From: Pseudomonadota bacterium | Lineage (GTDB): Bacteria > Pseudomonadota > Gammaproteobacteria > Enterobacterales > Enterobacteriaceae | Length of the DNA: 42,047 bases | Assembly: GCA_023454395.1 (NCBI GenBank) | Contig: JAEYFY010000406.1 | Location: 1-42,047, forward strand | Direction of reading: 5' to 3' | Shown: one piece after another, positions 1-8,290 of the stretch | How positions within the stretch are numbered: the stretch's first letter is position 1 | Layout: every line of letters begins with the position of its first letter | Program-made: the position numbers and the translations under genes | The notes under the pieces: model-generated | What the model was told of the DNA's origin: nothing | The model's input: only the letters and a program-made list of their open reading frames with translations | Databases searched by the model: none

Positions 1-638
1 GTGGTATGTGGGCTAAAGATGGCAACCAATTTATTCATATCAACCGAATAAAGAGCCAAAATGAGATGCAAGGCATCACACTCTATGATTTTAATAATGA
101 TAGAAAACTAGAAACGGTACGTTATGCATCAAGTGCAATTTACGATGTGAATAAAAAAACGTGGATGCTAACGCAAGTTGAGCAATCAGATTTAACTGAT
201 CCACAAAAAATCACAGGTAAAAAACAGGTATCACTTGAATGGCCAACACGACTAACGCCAGAAAAATTAAGCGTTGTGGCGTTAGATCCGGATGCATTAT
301 CGATCAGCGGGCTTTATCAGTACGTTAAATACCTAAAACAGAGTGGGCAAGAGTCAGCAAACTATGAGCTGAATTTCTGGAAAAAAATCTTTGCTCCAAT
401 CTCTGTTGCGGTAATGATGTTAATGGCATTGTCATTTATTTTTGGTCCATTACGTACTGTACCAATGGGATTAAGAGTCTTAACGGGGATCTCTTTTGGG
501 TTCTTATTCTATATCGTCAATGAAGTTTCAGGACGATTAAGTTTGGTTTATGGCATACCTGCAGTGATTGCCGCATTAGTACCGGGAATGCTCTTCCTAA
601 CGTTGAGTTTATGGTTATTGATGAAGCGTAATCGCTAA
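1..638 (+). CDS. lptG: LptG, LPS export permease subunit (C-terminal part)
   Basis: Inner-membrane subunit of the LptB2FG transporter that extracts lipopolysaccharide and passes it to LptC/LptA. The window opens inside the gene; the frame starts at base 3 and about 211 residues remain of roughly 360. What is left is the end of the periplasmic beta-jellyroll domain (motifs SQVEQ-like, LTPEKLSVVALDPDALSISG, LYQYVKYLKQSGQ) followed by three C-terminal membrane helices, with the conserved FIFGPLRTVPMG loop. It matches E. coli LptG closely by recall. It ends in TAA just before a strong bidirectional terminator, so it is the last gene of its operon (normally lptF-lptG). Identity is near certain; only the 5' truncation by the window edge is abnormal. 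Confidence 0.96.
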   Translation, partial: GMWAKDGNQFIHINRIKSQNEMQGITLYDFNNDRKLETVRYASSAIYDVNKKTWMLTQVEQSDLTDPQKITGKKQVSLEWPTRLTPEKLSVVALDPDALSISGLYQYVKYLKQSGQESANYELNFWKKIFAPISVAVMMLMALSFIFGPLRTVPMGLRVLTGISFGFLFYIVNEVSGRLSLVYGIPAVIAALVPGMLFLTLSLWLLMKRNR

Positions 639-660
639 GTAAATCTCAGCCAGAAAAACA

Positions 661-686
661 AAAAGCGCCTTATTAGGCGCTTTTTT
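661..686. terminator. Bidirectional terminator between lptG and ampH
   Basis: AAAAGCGCCT-TATT-AGGCGCTTTTTT forms a perfect stem of up to 10 bp with a T tail on the plus strand and a run of A (T on the minus strand) on the other side. It lies between the convergent lptG and ampH genes and can serve both. Confidence 0.9.
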
Positions 687-705
687 ATTGCTATTGAGTA
701 TGCGA

Positions 706-1935
706 TCACTGATAAAAATCTTTTGCTAGCGCACGAACAAGAGCATTAGTACCCTGAGTTACTTCACTAAATTTAGTGCCGTTAGGTTTACGGGTGATCA
801 CCACAAATACACCGATATTTAATTCAGGGATGGTTGCCATATAAGTATTAAACCCACCGCCGCCACCTGTTTTTTGATAAATTGCCGGAACACCATTGGC
901 GGGAGCCATATAAACCCAGCCTAAACCCACGCCATCAGCACGACCCGCCACATCCATCCCTTCTATTGAAGAGAGTCGATTACGAGGAAAGTAGACAGAT
1001 TGCTCTTTACTTGCTGTTGCCTTGCGCATGGCGTTATGAGAAGTCAAAAAGCCTTGCATCCAACGTTGCATATCGGCAGGCGTTGAGTACACACCTCCAC
1101 TTCCGGCCGCTGCGATGGTGTCAGAACATGGGCTGGGTTTATATCCGATTAATAGCCGTTGGCATTGCGCTGGCGTTGGTGTCAGTGTGGTATTAGTCAT
1201 GCCTGCGGGCTGAGTGACATATTGTTGTAAAAGTTGAGGATAACTTTTACCTGATGCTTTCACCAAGGCATCTGCTAATAGATCGTAAGCTAGGTTTGAA
1301 TAAGCCGCTTGATTGCCTGCGGTAGATGTCAGTGTCGCTTTTTTCAACCAGTTCCAGCGGTCGCCATGTGTTGGCCATATAAAAACAGGTCTTCCCCATT
1401 TTCCACCCGGTTGTTCTCGCGGAAAACCACTGGTATGACTCGCTAAATGATAAAGACGGATAGGGGATTGAGCGCTAACTAATGGAATATCTACACCATA
1501 GTAGCTGTATTTTTGCAGTGGATCGGTGACTAATAATTTTCCATCATCTTGTAATTTTAACATCACTTCACTGGTCATCAGCTTTGTGACAGAAGCGATA
1601 CGGATCAGTGAGTTCATTGATGGTGCATTGCGGCTTTCAGGTGTTGTCGTCCCAAAAGAACGATTCAAGGTTTGAGAGTTATTGATCATGACAATAACCA
1701 TGCCTTGAGGATTACTCTTTTGATAAATCTGTGAGGCATATTTATCAAACAGTGTTCTTGCATTGCTTACATTAGGGCTTAATGCCGTAGGCCATTGCGT
1801 TAATTCAGGTACACTGTTCTGTTGATTTAACATAGAAGGTTGTGTCGCTGGTGGTAATGATGAACGCTGGCTACATGCATTCAATGTCAATAAAGCGACT
1901 GGGATCATAAGATATTTTAGAAAATGTTTTTTCAT
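706..1935 (-). CDS. ampH: AmpH-like penicillin-binding serine hydrolase, lipoprotein form
   Basis: Class C beta-lactamase-fold DD-endopeptidase/carboxypeptidase involved in murein turnover. I place the start at the ATG at 1935 (409 aa); a TTG four codons upstream is possible but extends the signal unnaturally. Residues 1-21 form a lipoprotein signal with lipobox LTLNAC (Cys21), so the protein is probably membrane-anchored, unlike E. coli AmpH, which has an ordinary cleaved signal. Catalytic motifs are intact: SVTK (Ser115-Lys118), YSN (212-214) and KTGGGGG (355 onward). The segments HTSGFPREQPGG, RPVFIWPT, AAYSNLAYDLLADAL and GLGWVYMAP align with E. coli AmpH from memory. It stands alone, convergent with lptG. 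The family is clear; the exact physiological role is inferred. Confidence 0.9.
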   Translation of the reverse strand: MKKHFLKYLMIPVALLTLNACSQRSSLPPATQPSMLNQQNSVPELTQWPTALSPNVSNARTLFDKYASQIYQKSNPQGMVIVMINNSQTLNRSFGTTTPESRNAPSMNSLIRIASVTKLMTSEVMLKLQDDGKLLVTDPLQKYSYYGVDIPLVSAQSPIRLYHLASHTSGFPREQPGGKWGRPVFIWPTHGDRWNWLKKATLTSTAGNQAAYSNLAYDLLADALVKASGKSYPQLLQQYVTQPAGMTNTTLTPTPAQCQRLLIGYKPSPCSDTIAAAGSGGVYSTPADMQRWMQGFLTSHNAMRKATASKEQSVYFPRNRLSSIEGMDVAGRADGVGLGWVYMAPANGVPAIYQKTGGGGGFNTYMATIPELNIGVFVVITRKPNGTKFSEVTQGTNALVRALAKDFYQ

Positions 1936-2023
1936 TTTTACTTTCAACAGAAGTCAGTGAGGTGAAAGGAATGCGATCAACATAAAATTGTTTATGTTTT
2001 AATTTGGTGCCTTTCTTATCGCG

Positions 2024-2107
2024 CTATTTTTTCTTTATCATTTTTAATACGGCACCTAAGATAATACCAACAAATATGCCTGTTATAATCCAGCCAACAA
2101 TGCCCAT
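2024..2107 (-). CDS. 27-residue single-helix membrane micro-protein
   Basis: A short ORF that starts at ATG 2107 and stops with TAG at 2024. The product begins MGIVGWIITGIFVGIILGAV and ends in a basic LKMIKKK tail: one glycine-rich transmembrane helix with a positively charged C terminus. A convincing Shine-Dalgarno (AGAAGG, about 8 nt upstream) supports translation. The start MGIVGWII resembles the first helix of the GlsB/YeaQ/YmgE family of small membrane proteins, but this is only one helix long, so it is either a minimal relative or an independent small protein. Function unknown. It is upstream of, and codirectional with, ampH, about 90 bp away. Confidence 0.55.
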   Translation of the reverse strand: MGIVGWIITGIFVGIILGAVLKMIKKK

Positions 2108-2710
2108 AACACCGCCTTCTAATCAGATTTAAACTAAATTTTGATTATATTATCAGAAATAAGAATGTCTATCAGTGCAAGAGCCAGTTATCACAAAGTT
2201 GGCATTAAATGTGTCAAATTGTCTCTAAGAAAAAGAGAGTGAAGAAAAACTGCATCATAAAAAGACATTTCCTTTATGTTTCTCCTCTAAAAGTGAGGGA
2301 AGTATTACCGTTAAGTTACAATCTTCCTTAATTTACCCCAATTTTTAACCTTATTATTAGCTTTTCTTTATTATTAAGTTAGGATATGTTTATCAAGAAG
2401 ATGTTAATGAATGGTGTTATAATCTATTGAATTGCATGTATGTGGTTTATTGTTCTTTATTTTGTTTTAATTGGATTTGTTGTTGGATGTTTGTAAAAGG
2501 AATATAAGTGTGTATCATATTTTGTAATAATTTAATGATTGTGGGATTGTGAAATTAAATTTATTATAGCTTCATCAAGTCGAGATGACTGAGAATATAA
2601 GAGTTACAGAGCAAAGATATCACAGCAATAATAGAGTGAAGTAATAAGAGGTATATTATAAAATGACCTCTCAATAATAAATAAGTTATATATCAGTAGT
2701 AATGTTTCAA
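2108..2710. other. AT-rich intergenic DNA, no gene recognised
   Basis: No ORF with a plausible start, length and composition was found on either strand. Short hairpins occur, for example AGAGGT/ACCTCT at 2647-2671. It may contain promoters for the small ORF or for an RNA read toward the array, but nothing decisive is visible. Confidence 0.5.
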
Positions 2711-2720
2711 CACCATTATA

Positions 2721-3000
2721 TTAAATAGTAGTACCTTCGTTAATACAGTCTTTATATTAGATAGTTGCGCCTTTATTAACGCAGTAAATAAGTACCTTTA
2801 TATTAGATAGCAGTATCTTCGTTAAAGTAGTAAATAAGTACCTTGATATTAGATAGCAGTACCTTTGTTAAAATAGTAAATAAGTACCTTGATATTAGAT
2901 AGCAGTACCTTTGTTAAAGTAGTAAATAAGCACTTTTATATTAGATAGTTGTGCCTTCATTAACGCAGTAAATAAGTACCTTTATATTAAATAGTAATTT
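2721..3000. repeat. 46-bp tandem repeat array, about six copies
   Basis: Repeat starts (TTAGATAG or TTAAATAG) fall at 2721, 2757, 2803, 2849, 2895, 2941 and 2987. Spacings are 36, then 46 five times; the first copy lacks 10 bp and the last decays. Each unit contains two half-units of about 23 bp that both carry AGTACCTT, so the ancestor was probably a 23-bp repeat. The copies at 2757 and 2941 share variants (TTGCGCC/TTGTGCC, TTAACGCAG), and those at 2803-2895 share others (CAGTAYCTT, GTTAAARTAG). The unit is not a multiple of three, so it is not protein-coding. There are no unique spacers, so it is not a CRISPR array. Degenerate AGTA-rich sequence continues to about 3080. Confidence 0.85.
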
Positions 3001-3199
3001 CCTATATAGTAGTAAGAAGTATCTTAGTAAAGTAGTCAATCCGTTATATCAATAATATGTAGTATAGATAAAGAAGTACATTATATTAATAAAACATAAC
3101 TACCTTCTTCCTCACACCAGGGGAGAAAAGGGCAGTGACGCTACAAAAATAATTTATAGTCATTAAAATAAAATAAAGCCCTCGTTTAGCAGTACTATC

Positions 3200-3237
3200 G
3201 GATCAAAACACTAACCCAAGTTTTGATCCTTTTTTTA
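3200..3237 (+). terminator. Strong rho-independent terminator with no gene upstream
   Basis: GGATCAAAAC (3200-3209) pairs perfectly with GTTTTGATCC (3220-3229), followed by T8. It reads on the plus strand. The nearest plus-strand gene upstream is lptG, which has its own terminator at 661, so this one either ends an unrecognised RNA from the 2.1-3.2 kb region or is a relic. Confidence 0.8.
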
Positions 3238-3531
3238 TTTATCGTTATGTATATTAAAATATATCGATTAAATAAGTTAGTTTTAATAAATTTATATAAT
3301 GACGATATAATCTTTAAAAGAAATAAGATAAGAAAAAAATAAGAAAAAAGTAGTAATAAGGTAAAAAATAAACGTAGATACAAGAAAAACAAGATAATTG
3401 ATTTATCGATACAACATGATTAAAGCATTAACGATAGATATCGTGATGTAACCTCTAGGTCGTGTTTTATGATAGCAACAAACCCCAAATGCACTTTTTT
3501 TCGCCAATCAAACTGAAAACTAACAATAATT
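3238..3531. other. AT-rich spacer before the tRNA promoter
   Basis: Very A/T-rich with no credible gene. Open frames here are low-complexity (Phe/Leu/Ile/Lys-rich) readings of AT tracts. Confidence 0.5.
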
Positions 3532-3566
3532 GTTGCGAGGGTTCTTCACGCAAGTATAATGGGCAG
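3532..3566 (+). promoter_or_regulatory. Sigma-70 promoter of tRNA-Leu
   Basis: -35 TTGCGA (3532-3537), a 17-bp spacer and a consensus -10 TATAAT (3555-3560), followed by a GC-rich discriminator GGGCAGG typical of stable-RNA promoters under stringent control. The mature tRNA starts about 27 nt after the -10. Confidence 0.85.
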
Positions 3567-3587
3567 GTTTTCCAGACACACTTCAGT

Positions 3588-3672
3588 GCCGGAGTGGCGA
3601 AATTGGTAGACGCAGTTGATTCAAAATCAACCGCCTTCGGGTGTGCCGGTTCGAGTCCGGCCTTCGGCACCA
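3588..3672 (+). tRNA. leuX: tRNA-Leu, anticodon CAA
   Basis: An 85-nt gene including the encoded CCA. Acceptor GCCGGAG pairs with CTTCGGC (one G-U). The anticodon arm TTGAT-TCAAAAT-ATCAA gives anticodon CAA. A long class II variable arm follows, then the T arm GCCGG-TTCGAGT-CCGGC. It matches E. coli leuX very closely from memory. leuX is a known integration site for P4-type islands, and an integrase gene does lie about 190 bp downstream, so the 3' end of this tRNA is probably the attL side of the island. Confidence 0.96.
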
Positions 3673-3678
3673 AAAATC

Positions 3679-3701
3679 AGACGCTAAAAGCGTCTTTTTT
3701 T
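3679..3701 (+). terminator. Terminator of the tRNA-Leu transcript
   Basis: AGACGC-TAAAA-GCGTCT followed by T7, starting 7 nt after the tRNA CCA end. Confidence 0.88.
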
Positions 3702-3760
3702 ATGCCTAAAGTTTATGATTTATAAGGCTTTCCCTCTCCCATCTGGTTTTCCCCGCTATG

Positions 3761-3895
3761 CTGAAATCAACCCACATCAAGTATTTGCTGTTGCATGTTG
3801 TTGGTTTAAGCATGTTGGTATCTCTCGATTCGATAATAGTTTGTACCAACGCAAGGAGATAAATCATGGCTCTTACTGATGCTAAAGTCAGGGCT
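3761..3895 (+). repeat. Direct repeat copy 1: integrase promoter and first codons
   Basis: These 135 bp recur at 13602-13736 with about 11 mismatches. The repeat covers the integrase upstream region, its RBS and the first ten codons. It contains an inverted repeat, GTTGGTA (3814-3820) / TACCAAC (3844-3850), just upstream of the gene, a possible integrase or regulator binding site. Confidence 0.85.
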
Positions 3896-4732
3896 GCCAA
3901 GCCTTTGGATAAATCGTATAAATTAACAGACGGTGATGGTATGCACTTGATGGTACATACCAACGGATCAAAATATTGGCGTTTACAGTATCGCTTTGGC
4001 GGTAAGCAAAAAATGTTGGCACTGGGTGTTTACCCTGATATTTCACTTGCAGAAGCCAGAGAGAAAAGAGATACAGCCAGAAAGTTAATTGCTAATGGCT
4101 TTGATCCCAGTGAGAAACGCAAAGAAGTGAAAGAAGAGCAGCAAAAAGAATTTAATACATTCGAGAAGGTTGCACGTGATTGGCATGCAACGAATAAGAA
4201 GTGGTCAGAAGGCCATAGTCACCGAGTCCTAAAGAGCCTTGAAGACAATATCTTTGCTGCTATTGGTAAACGCAATATAGCCGAATTGAAAACTCGCGAT
4301 CTACTCGAACCGATTAAAGCCGTAGAGATGTCTGGATGTCTTGAGGTGGCTGCACGTTTACAACAGCGTGTGACTGGCATTATGCGTTATGCCGTACAAA
4401 GTGGTTTAATCGATTATAACCCGGCACAAGATATGGCTGGCGCAGTTGCGACAGGTAAACCAATGAGTGAGAACACGGTTAACAACGCATTACGTGTAAT
4501 GGGCTATGACACTAAGACGGAAGTTTGTGGGCATGGTTTTAGAACAATGGCATGTAGTTCTTTGATTGAGTCAGGGCTATGGTCGAAGGATGCAGTAGAA
4601 AGGCAAATGAGCCATCAAGAGCGCAACTCAGTAAGGGCCGCTTATATTCATAAGGCAGAGCATATTGAGGAAAGACGTTTGATGGTGCAATGGTGGGCTG
4701 ATTATCTGGACGCTAATCGGGAGAAGGGGTAA
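3866..4732 (+). CDS. P4-type tyrosine integrase with internal in-frame deletion
   Basis: The N terminus MALTDAKVRAAKPLDKSYKL, with its DUF4102 arm-binding domain (about 1-90), identifies a P4/CP4-type integrase. These are normally about 390-420 aa; this one is 288. The core-binding domain continues to DMAGAVATGK (residue 198) and then jumps directly to PMSENTVNNALRVMGY. In relatives roughly 110 residues separate these blocks, including the catalytic helix with the first Arg and the beta-hairpin Lys. The C-terminal catalytic residues remain (HGFR with His223/Arg226, His250, Tyr260). The reading frame is preserved across the junction near base 4460. It should therefore be unable to catalyse strand exchange, though it could still bind DNA. 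The RBS AAGGAG precedes the ATG. Confidence 0.88.
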   Translation: MALTDAKVRAAKPLDKSYKLTDGDGMHLMVHTNGSKYWRLQYRFGGKQKMLALGVYPDISLAEAREKRDTARKLIANGFDPSEKRKEVKEEQQKEFNTFEKVARDWHATNKKWSEGHSHRVLKSLEDNIFAAIGKRNIAELKTRDLLEPIKAVEMSGCLEVAARLQQRVTGIMRYAVQSGLIDYNPAQDMAGAVATGKPMSENTVNNALRVMGYDTKTEVCGHGFRTMACSSLIESGLWSKDAVERQMSHQERNSVRAAYIHKAEHIEERRLMVQWWADYLDANREKG

Positions 4733-4980
4733 GCCCGTTTGATTTTGCTAAAATTAATAACCCTTTGAAATGATTTATAACCTTATTTACTTGAGTAGTC
4801 ACTGTCTGCATTTGGATTGAAGATGAGCCGTGCTGCCGATGACTTTTAGTTAGTCATCATTTTGTAAACTCCCCAGCTTACGGCAGATCTATGTGGAACG
4901 ACCGTAAGTTGGTTGTTAATTAACTGAAATTATTACAGATTATATTTAGAATAATAGTATATTAATTCAATATGAACCAA
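4733..4980. other. Island intergenic DNA with two hairpins
   Basis: No gene seen. Two inverted repeats: GATGACT (4838-4844) / AGTCATC (4852-4858) followed by ATTTTG, possibly a weak terminator for the integrase; and CAGCTTACGG (4874-4883) / CCGTAAGTTG (4902-4911), a 10-bp stem with one G-U and an 18-nt loop, of unknown role. Confidence 0.5.
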
Positions 4981-5020
4981 TTGAGTGTAGTAGCGTTGCA
5001 ATGTAAAATGCATTACATTT
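4981..5020 (+). promoter_or_regulatory. Promoter and palindromic operator of the RHH gene
   Basis: -35 TTGAGT (4981-4986), a 17-bp spacer, -10 TAAAAT (5004-5009). The -10 lies inside the palindrome AATGTAA-AATGCA-TTACATT (5000-5019), so a protein bound here would block the promoter. That arrangement is expected for an autorepressing ribbon-helix-helix protein encoded immediately downstream. Confidence 0.65.
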
Positions 5021-5048
5021 ACAGGTCCTGGCACTGAGGATTCCGCCT

Positions 5049-5231
5049 ATGACTCGCCTTAAAGACAAAACACTTTCTATACGTACATCTGCCGACATTA
5101 AACAACTTCTTCGCCTGGCTGCTGATCGTGAGCGCCGCTCTGTCGCTTCAATGATTGAGATTTTGATTGTGAATTATGCGAAGATGCATGGAACAACACC
5201 GGATCAATCTAAAAATAACACTGCCGAGTAG
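5049..5231 (+). CDS. Small ribbon-helix-helix DNA-binding protein
   Basis: A 60-aa protein with the Arc/CopG-type pattern: an N-terminal strand KTLSIRTS, then helix ADIKQLLRLAADRERRS, then SVASMIEILIVNYAKMHG. Such proteins are dimeric repressors, often antitoxins or plasmid/island regulators. No toxin-like partner follows; the next gene, 86 bp downstream, is hsdR. A palindrome overlapping its own -10 suggests autorepression. It may also set expression of the restriction-modification operon, which has no obvious separate promoter, but that is inference. The start has GAGG nine nt upstream. The RHH fold is likely; the exact family is not recognised. Confidence 0.7.
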   Translation: MTRLKDKTLSIRTSADIKQLLRLAADRERRSVASMIEILIVNYAKMHGTTPDQSKNNTAE

Positions 5232-5317
5232 CTCGCATTTTTTAATTCTTAATTAAACAAAAAAAAACAACAACTTAAAGCACGAAGGCAAAGTTATTTG
5301 AGGTGAGGAATTCGCTA

Positions 5318-8290
5318 ATGAGTACGACTGAAAACCAAATTGAGCTAGACCTTATTGCCAAGCTGGCTGAGTTAAAATATACACTTCGACCTGACATTCG
5401 TGATCGTGCTTCCCTCGAAAAAAATTTCCGGGCGAAGTTTGAGGCTCTCAATAGAGTGCATCTGACCGATAGCGAGTTCCAGCGTTTGCTCGATACTATT
5501 ATTACACCTGATGTATACAATGCCGCTCAGACACTACGCAATATCAATAGCTTCGAGCGTGATGATGGAACACCACTGAACTACAGCTTGGTTAACATTC
5601 GTGACTGGTGTAAGAACGACTTCGAGGTCGTGAACCAGTTGCGCATCAACACCGAGAACAGCCATCACCGCTATGATGTGATGCTTCTCATAAACGGCGT
5701 ACCAGTGGTGCAAATCGAGCTTAAAACGCTGTCAGTCAGTCCACGCCGAGCTATGCAGCAAATCGTTGATTACAAAATCGATCCTGGCAATGGCTATGGA
5801 AAGACACTGCTGTGTTTTATTCAGCTCTTCATCGTCAGCAATCGAACTGATACCTGGTACTTTGCTAACAATAATGCGCGACATTTCAGCTTTAATGCGG
5901 ATGAACGCTTTTTACCGGTCTACCAGTTCGCTAGTGAAGATAACAAAAAAATTACCTTGCTAGAAAGCTTCGCCGATAAGTTCTTGGCCAAGTGTACACT
6001 GGGGCAGATGATTAGCCGTTATATGGTTTTGGTTGCCAGTGAACAGAAACTATTGATGATGCGCCCCTACCAAATCTATGCGGTCAAGGCTATCGTCGAG
6101 TGTATCCATCAGAACTGTGGAAACGGCTACATCTGGCATACCACAGGTTCAGGTAAGACGCTGACATCATTCAAAGCATCTACTTTGCTCAAGGACAACC
6201 CAGACATCGAAAAATGCCTTTTCGTCGTGGATCGTAAAGACTTGGACCGACAGACCCGGGAAGAATTTAACCGTTTTCAGGAAGGCTGCGTAGAAGAGAA
6301 CACTAACACAGAAACACTGGTGCGCCGACTTTTGTCCGACGACTATGCTGATAAGGTTATTGTCACGACTATCCAGAAGTTGGGTCTGGCGCTGGACGGC
6401 ACAAATAAACGTAACTACAAAGAGCGCTTGGAGTCGTTGCGAGACGCCCGTATCGTGTTCATCTTCGATGAATGCCACCGCTCGCAATTTGGCGAAAATC
6501 ACAAGGCTATAAAAGAATTTTTCCCCAACGCCCAGCTTTTTGGCTTCACAGGGACGCCCATCTTTGAAGCGAATGCCAGCTACCAGCAAGTCGAAGGTCA
6601 GCAAGCCAGCCTACGTACCACTAAAGACTTATTTGATCAGTGTTTGCACCAGTACACCATCACTCATGCTATTGAAGATAGCAACGTCTTACGCTTTCAC
6701 ATAGACTATTTTAAACCCGAAGGAAAGAATCCCCCTAAACCCGGTGAAGGGATAGCTAAATCGAAGGTTATCGAAACTATTCTTTCTAAGCACGATTCTG
6801 CTACCAACGGACGCAAATTTAACGCTGTTCTGGCGACAGCCAGCATCAACGACGCCATCGAATATTTTGAGTTATTTTCAAGCATTCAGATACAAAATGC
6901 GGAAAAAGATGCTGAATTCCGAGCTCTGAACATAGCATGTGTGTTTTCCCCACCTTTTGAAGGTAACAAAGACGTTCAGCAAATACAGGAAGATCTGCCT
7001 CAGGAAAAAGAAGATAACCAACAAGATCCTGAAGGTAAGAAAGCTGCACTTACCCGTATCATTGCCGATTACAATGCCCGTTTCAGGACCAATCATCGCA
7101 TAAGCGAATTTGATTCTTACTATCAGGACATACAAAAGCGTATAAAGGATCAGCAGTATCCCAACACAGACTTATCTGCTGCGCAAAAAATTGACATAAC
7201 CATCGTAGTGGACATGCTGCTTACTGGTTTTGACTCCAAATACCTTAATACATTGTACGTGGACAAAAATCTCAAACACCATGGTTTAATTCAGGCATTC
7301 TCACGAACTAACCGTGTTCTCAACGATACCAAGCCATACGGCAACATTCTCGATTTTCGCCAGCAACAGAAATCGGTAGAAGGAGCCATTACGCTCTTTT
7401 CTGGTGAGCAAATAGATAACCCGCGTGAGATATGGCTGGTAGATGCTGCGCCTAAAGTGATTGATAATCTGCAAAATGCCACGCAAAAGCTGGCCGATTT
7501 TATGCAATCACAGGGATTGACTAATGCACCGAAAGAAGTAGCCAACCTCAAAGGTGATGTTGCCAGAGCGCAATTCGTAAACCTGTTCAAAGATGTTCAG
7601 AGATTCAAAACTCAGCTTGACCAATATACTGATCTTTCTGAGGAGCAGAAACAGCAGATTGAGAGCATAGTACCGCCAGATCAATTGCAAGGATTCAAGG
7701 GCGTGTATCTGGAAACGGCCAAACGCTTGAAGGAAAAACAGGATAAAGACTTTACACCTCCAGAGGTACAACAACTTGATTTTGAGTTTGTACTCTTTGC
7801 CTCCGCTGTAATTGATTACGACTTTATCATGGGTCTTATTGCTAATCTGACTCAGCAGAAACCAGGCAAACTCACCATGAATCGCGAAGAACTCATTGGC
7901 CTGATCCAGTCTGATGCCAAATTTATCGATGAGCGTGAAGATATTGCTGAGTACATCCGTGGCCTGCCAATAAATGAAGCGTTAAACGAAAAACAAATTC
8001 GAACGGGTTTTGAAAAGTTTAAGGCAGAGAAGAAAGCGAAAGAACTCACTGACATCGCCTCTCGACACGAATTAAAGCCAGAATCCTTACAGACTTTTGT
8101 TGATGAGATTTTGCGTCGTCGTATCTTCGACGGTGAACGCCTTTCCGAATTGATGGCTCCGCTAAATCTGGGTTGGAAGGTTCGCACAAAAAAAGAGTTG
8201 GCTCTGATGGAGGAATTAACCCCCTTACTACACAAACTGGCACAAGGGCATGAGATTACAGGACTATCAGCCTATGAGGAAGGGAAATAA
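5318..8290 (+). CDS. hsdR: Type I restriction enzyme subunit HsdR (IC-like)
   Basis: Endonuclease/translocase subunit of a type I system: with HsdM2S it translocates DNA using ATP and cuts unmodified DNA at a distance. 990 aa from ATG 5318, chosen because GAGG lies nine nt upstream (a GTG at 5303 is in frame). The PD-(D/E)xK nuclease is visible as Asp120, Glu134, Lys136 (RYDVML...VVQIELKT), with the same spacing I recall for EcoR124I. The helicase motor follows: Walker A TTGSGKT (275-281), VVDRKDLDRQT, VIVTTIQKL, DECHRSQFG (384 on), FGFTGTPIF, and late motifs VVDMLLTGFDSKYLNTLYVDK and HGLIQAFSRTNR. No frameshift or missing motif was seen. It opens an operon of overlapping genes and is more G+C-rich than the host DNA. 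Confidence 0.96.
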   Translation: MSTTENQIELDLIAKLAELKYTLRPDIRDRASLEKNFRAKFEALNRVHLTDSEFQRLLDTIITPDVYNAAQTLRNINSFERDDGTPLNYSLVNIRDWCKNDFEVVNQLRINTENSHHRYDVMLLINGVPVVQIELKTLSVSPRRAMQQIVDYKIDPGNGYGKTLLCFIQLFIVSNRTDTWYFANNNARHFSFNADERFLPVYQFASEDNKKITLLESFADKFLAKCTLGQMISRYMVLVASEQKLLMMRPYQIYAVKAIVECIHQNCGNGYIWHTTGSGKTLTSFKASTLLKDNPDIEKCLFVVDRKDLDRQTREEFNRFQEGCVEENTNTETLVRRLLSDDYADKVIVTTIQKLGLALDGTNKRNYKERLESLRDARIVFIFDECHRSQFGENHKAIKEFFPNAQLFGFTGTPIFEANASYQQVEGQQASLRTTKDLFDQCLHQYTITHAIEDSNVLRFHIDYFKPEGKNPPKPGEGIAKSKVIETILSKHDSATNGRKFNAVLATASINDAIEYFELFSSIQIQNAEKDAEFRALNIACVFSPPFEGNKDVQQIQEDLPQEKEDNQQDPEGKKAALTRIIADYNARFRTNHRISEFDSYYQDIQKRIKDQQYPNTDLSAAQKIDITIVVDMLLTGFDSKYLNTLYVDKNLKHHGLIQAFSRTNRVLNDTKPYGNILDFRQQQKSVEGAITLFSGEQIDNPREIWLVDAAPKVIDNLQNATQKLADFMQSQGLTNAPKEVANLKGDVARAQFVNLFKDVQRFKTQLDQYTDLSEEQKQQIESIVPPDQLQGFKGVYLETAKRLKEKQDKDFTPPEVQQLDFEFVLFASAVIDYDFIMGLIANLTQQKPGKLTMNREELIGLIQSDAKFIDEREDIAEYIRGLPINEALNEKQIRTGFEKFKAEKKAKELTDIASRHELKPESLQTFVDEILRRRIFDGERLSELMAPLNLGWKVRTKKELALMEELTPLLHKLAQGHEITGLSAYEEGK

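Noticed and set aside
882..1196. Open frame of 104 codons inside ampH on the opposite strand
   Set aside because: Overlaps a well-supported gene and has no family features.
2721..3000. CRISPR array
   Set aside because: The repeats are contiguous 46-bp units with no unique spacers and no cas genes nearby.
3195..3392. 65-codon hydrophobic minus-strand frame
   Set aside because: Low-complexity translation of AT-rich DNA overlapping the terminator; no Shine-Dalgarno.
3462..3725. Open frames across the tRNA-Leu gene on both strands
   Set aside because: They are readings of the tRNA and its promoter, not proteins.
6167..6604. 145-codon reverse frame inside hsdR
   Set aside because: Shadow of the helicase domain; no homology or start signal.
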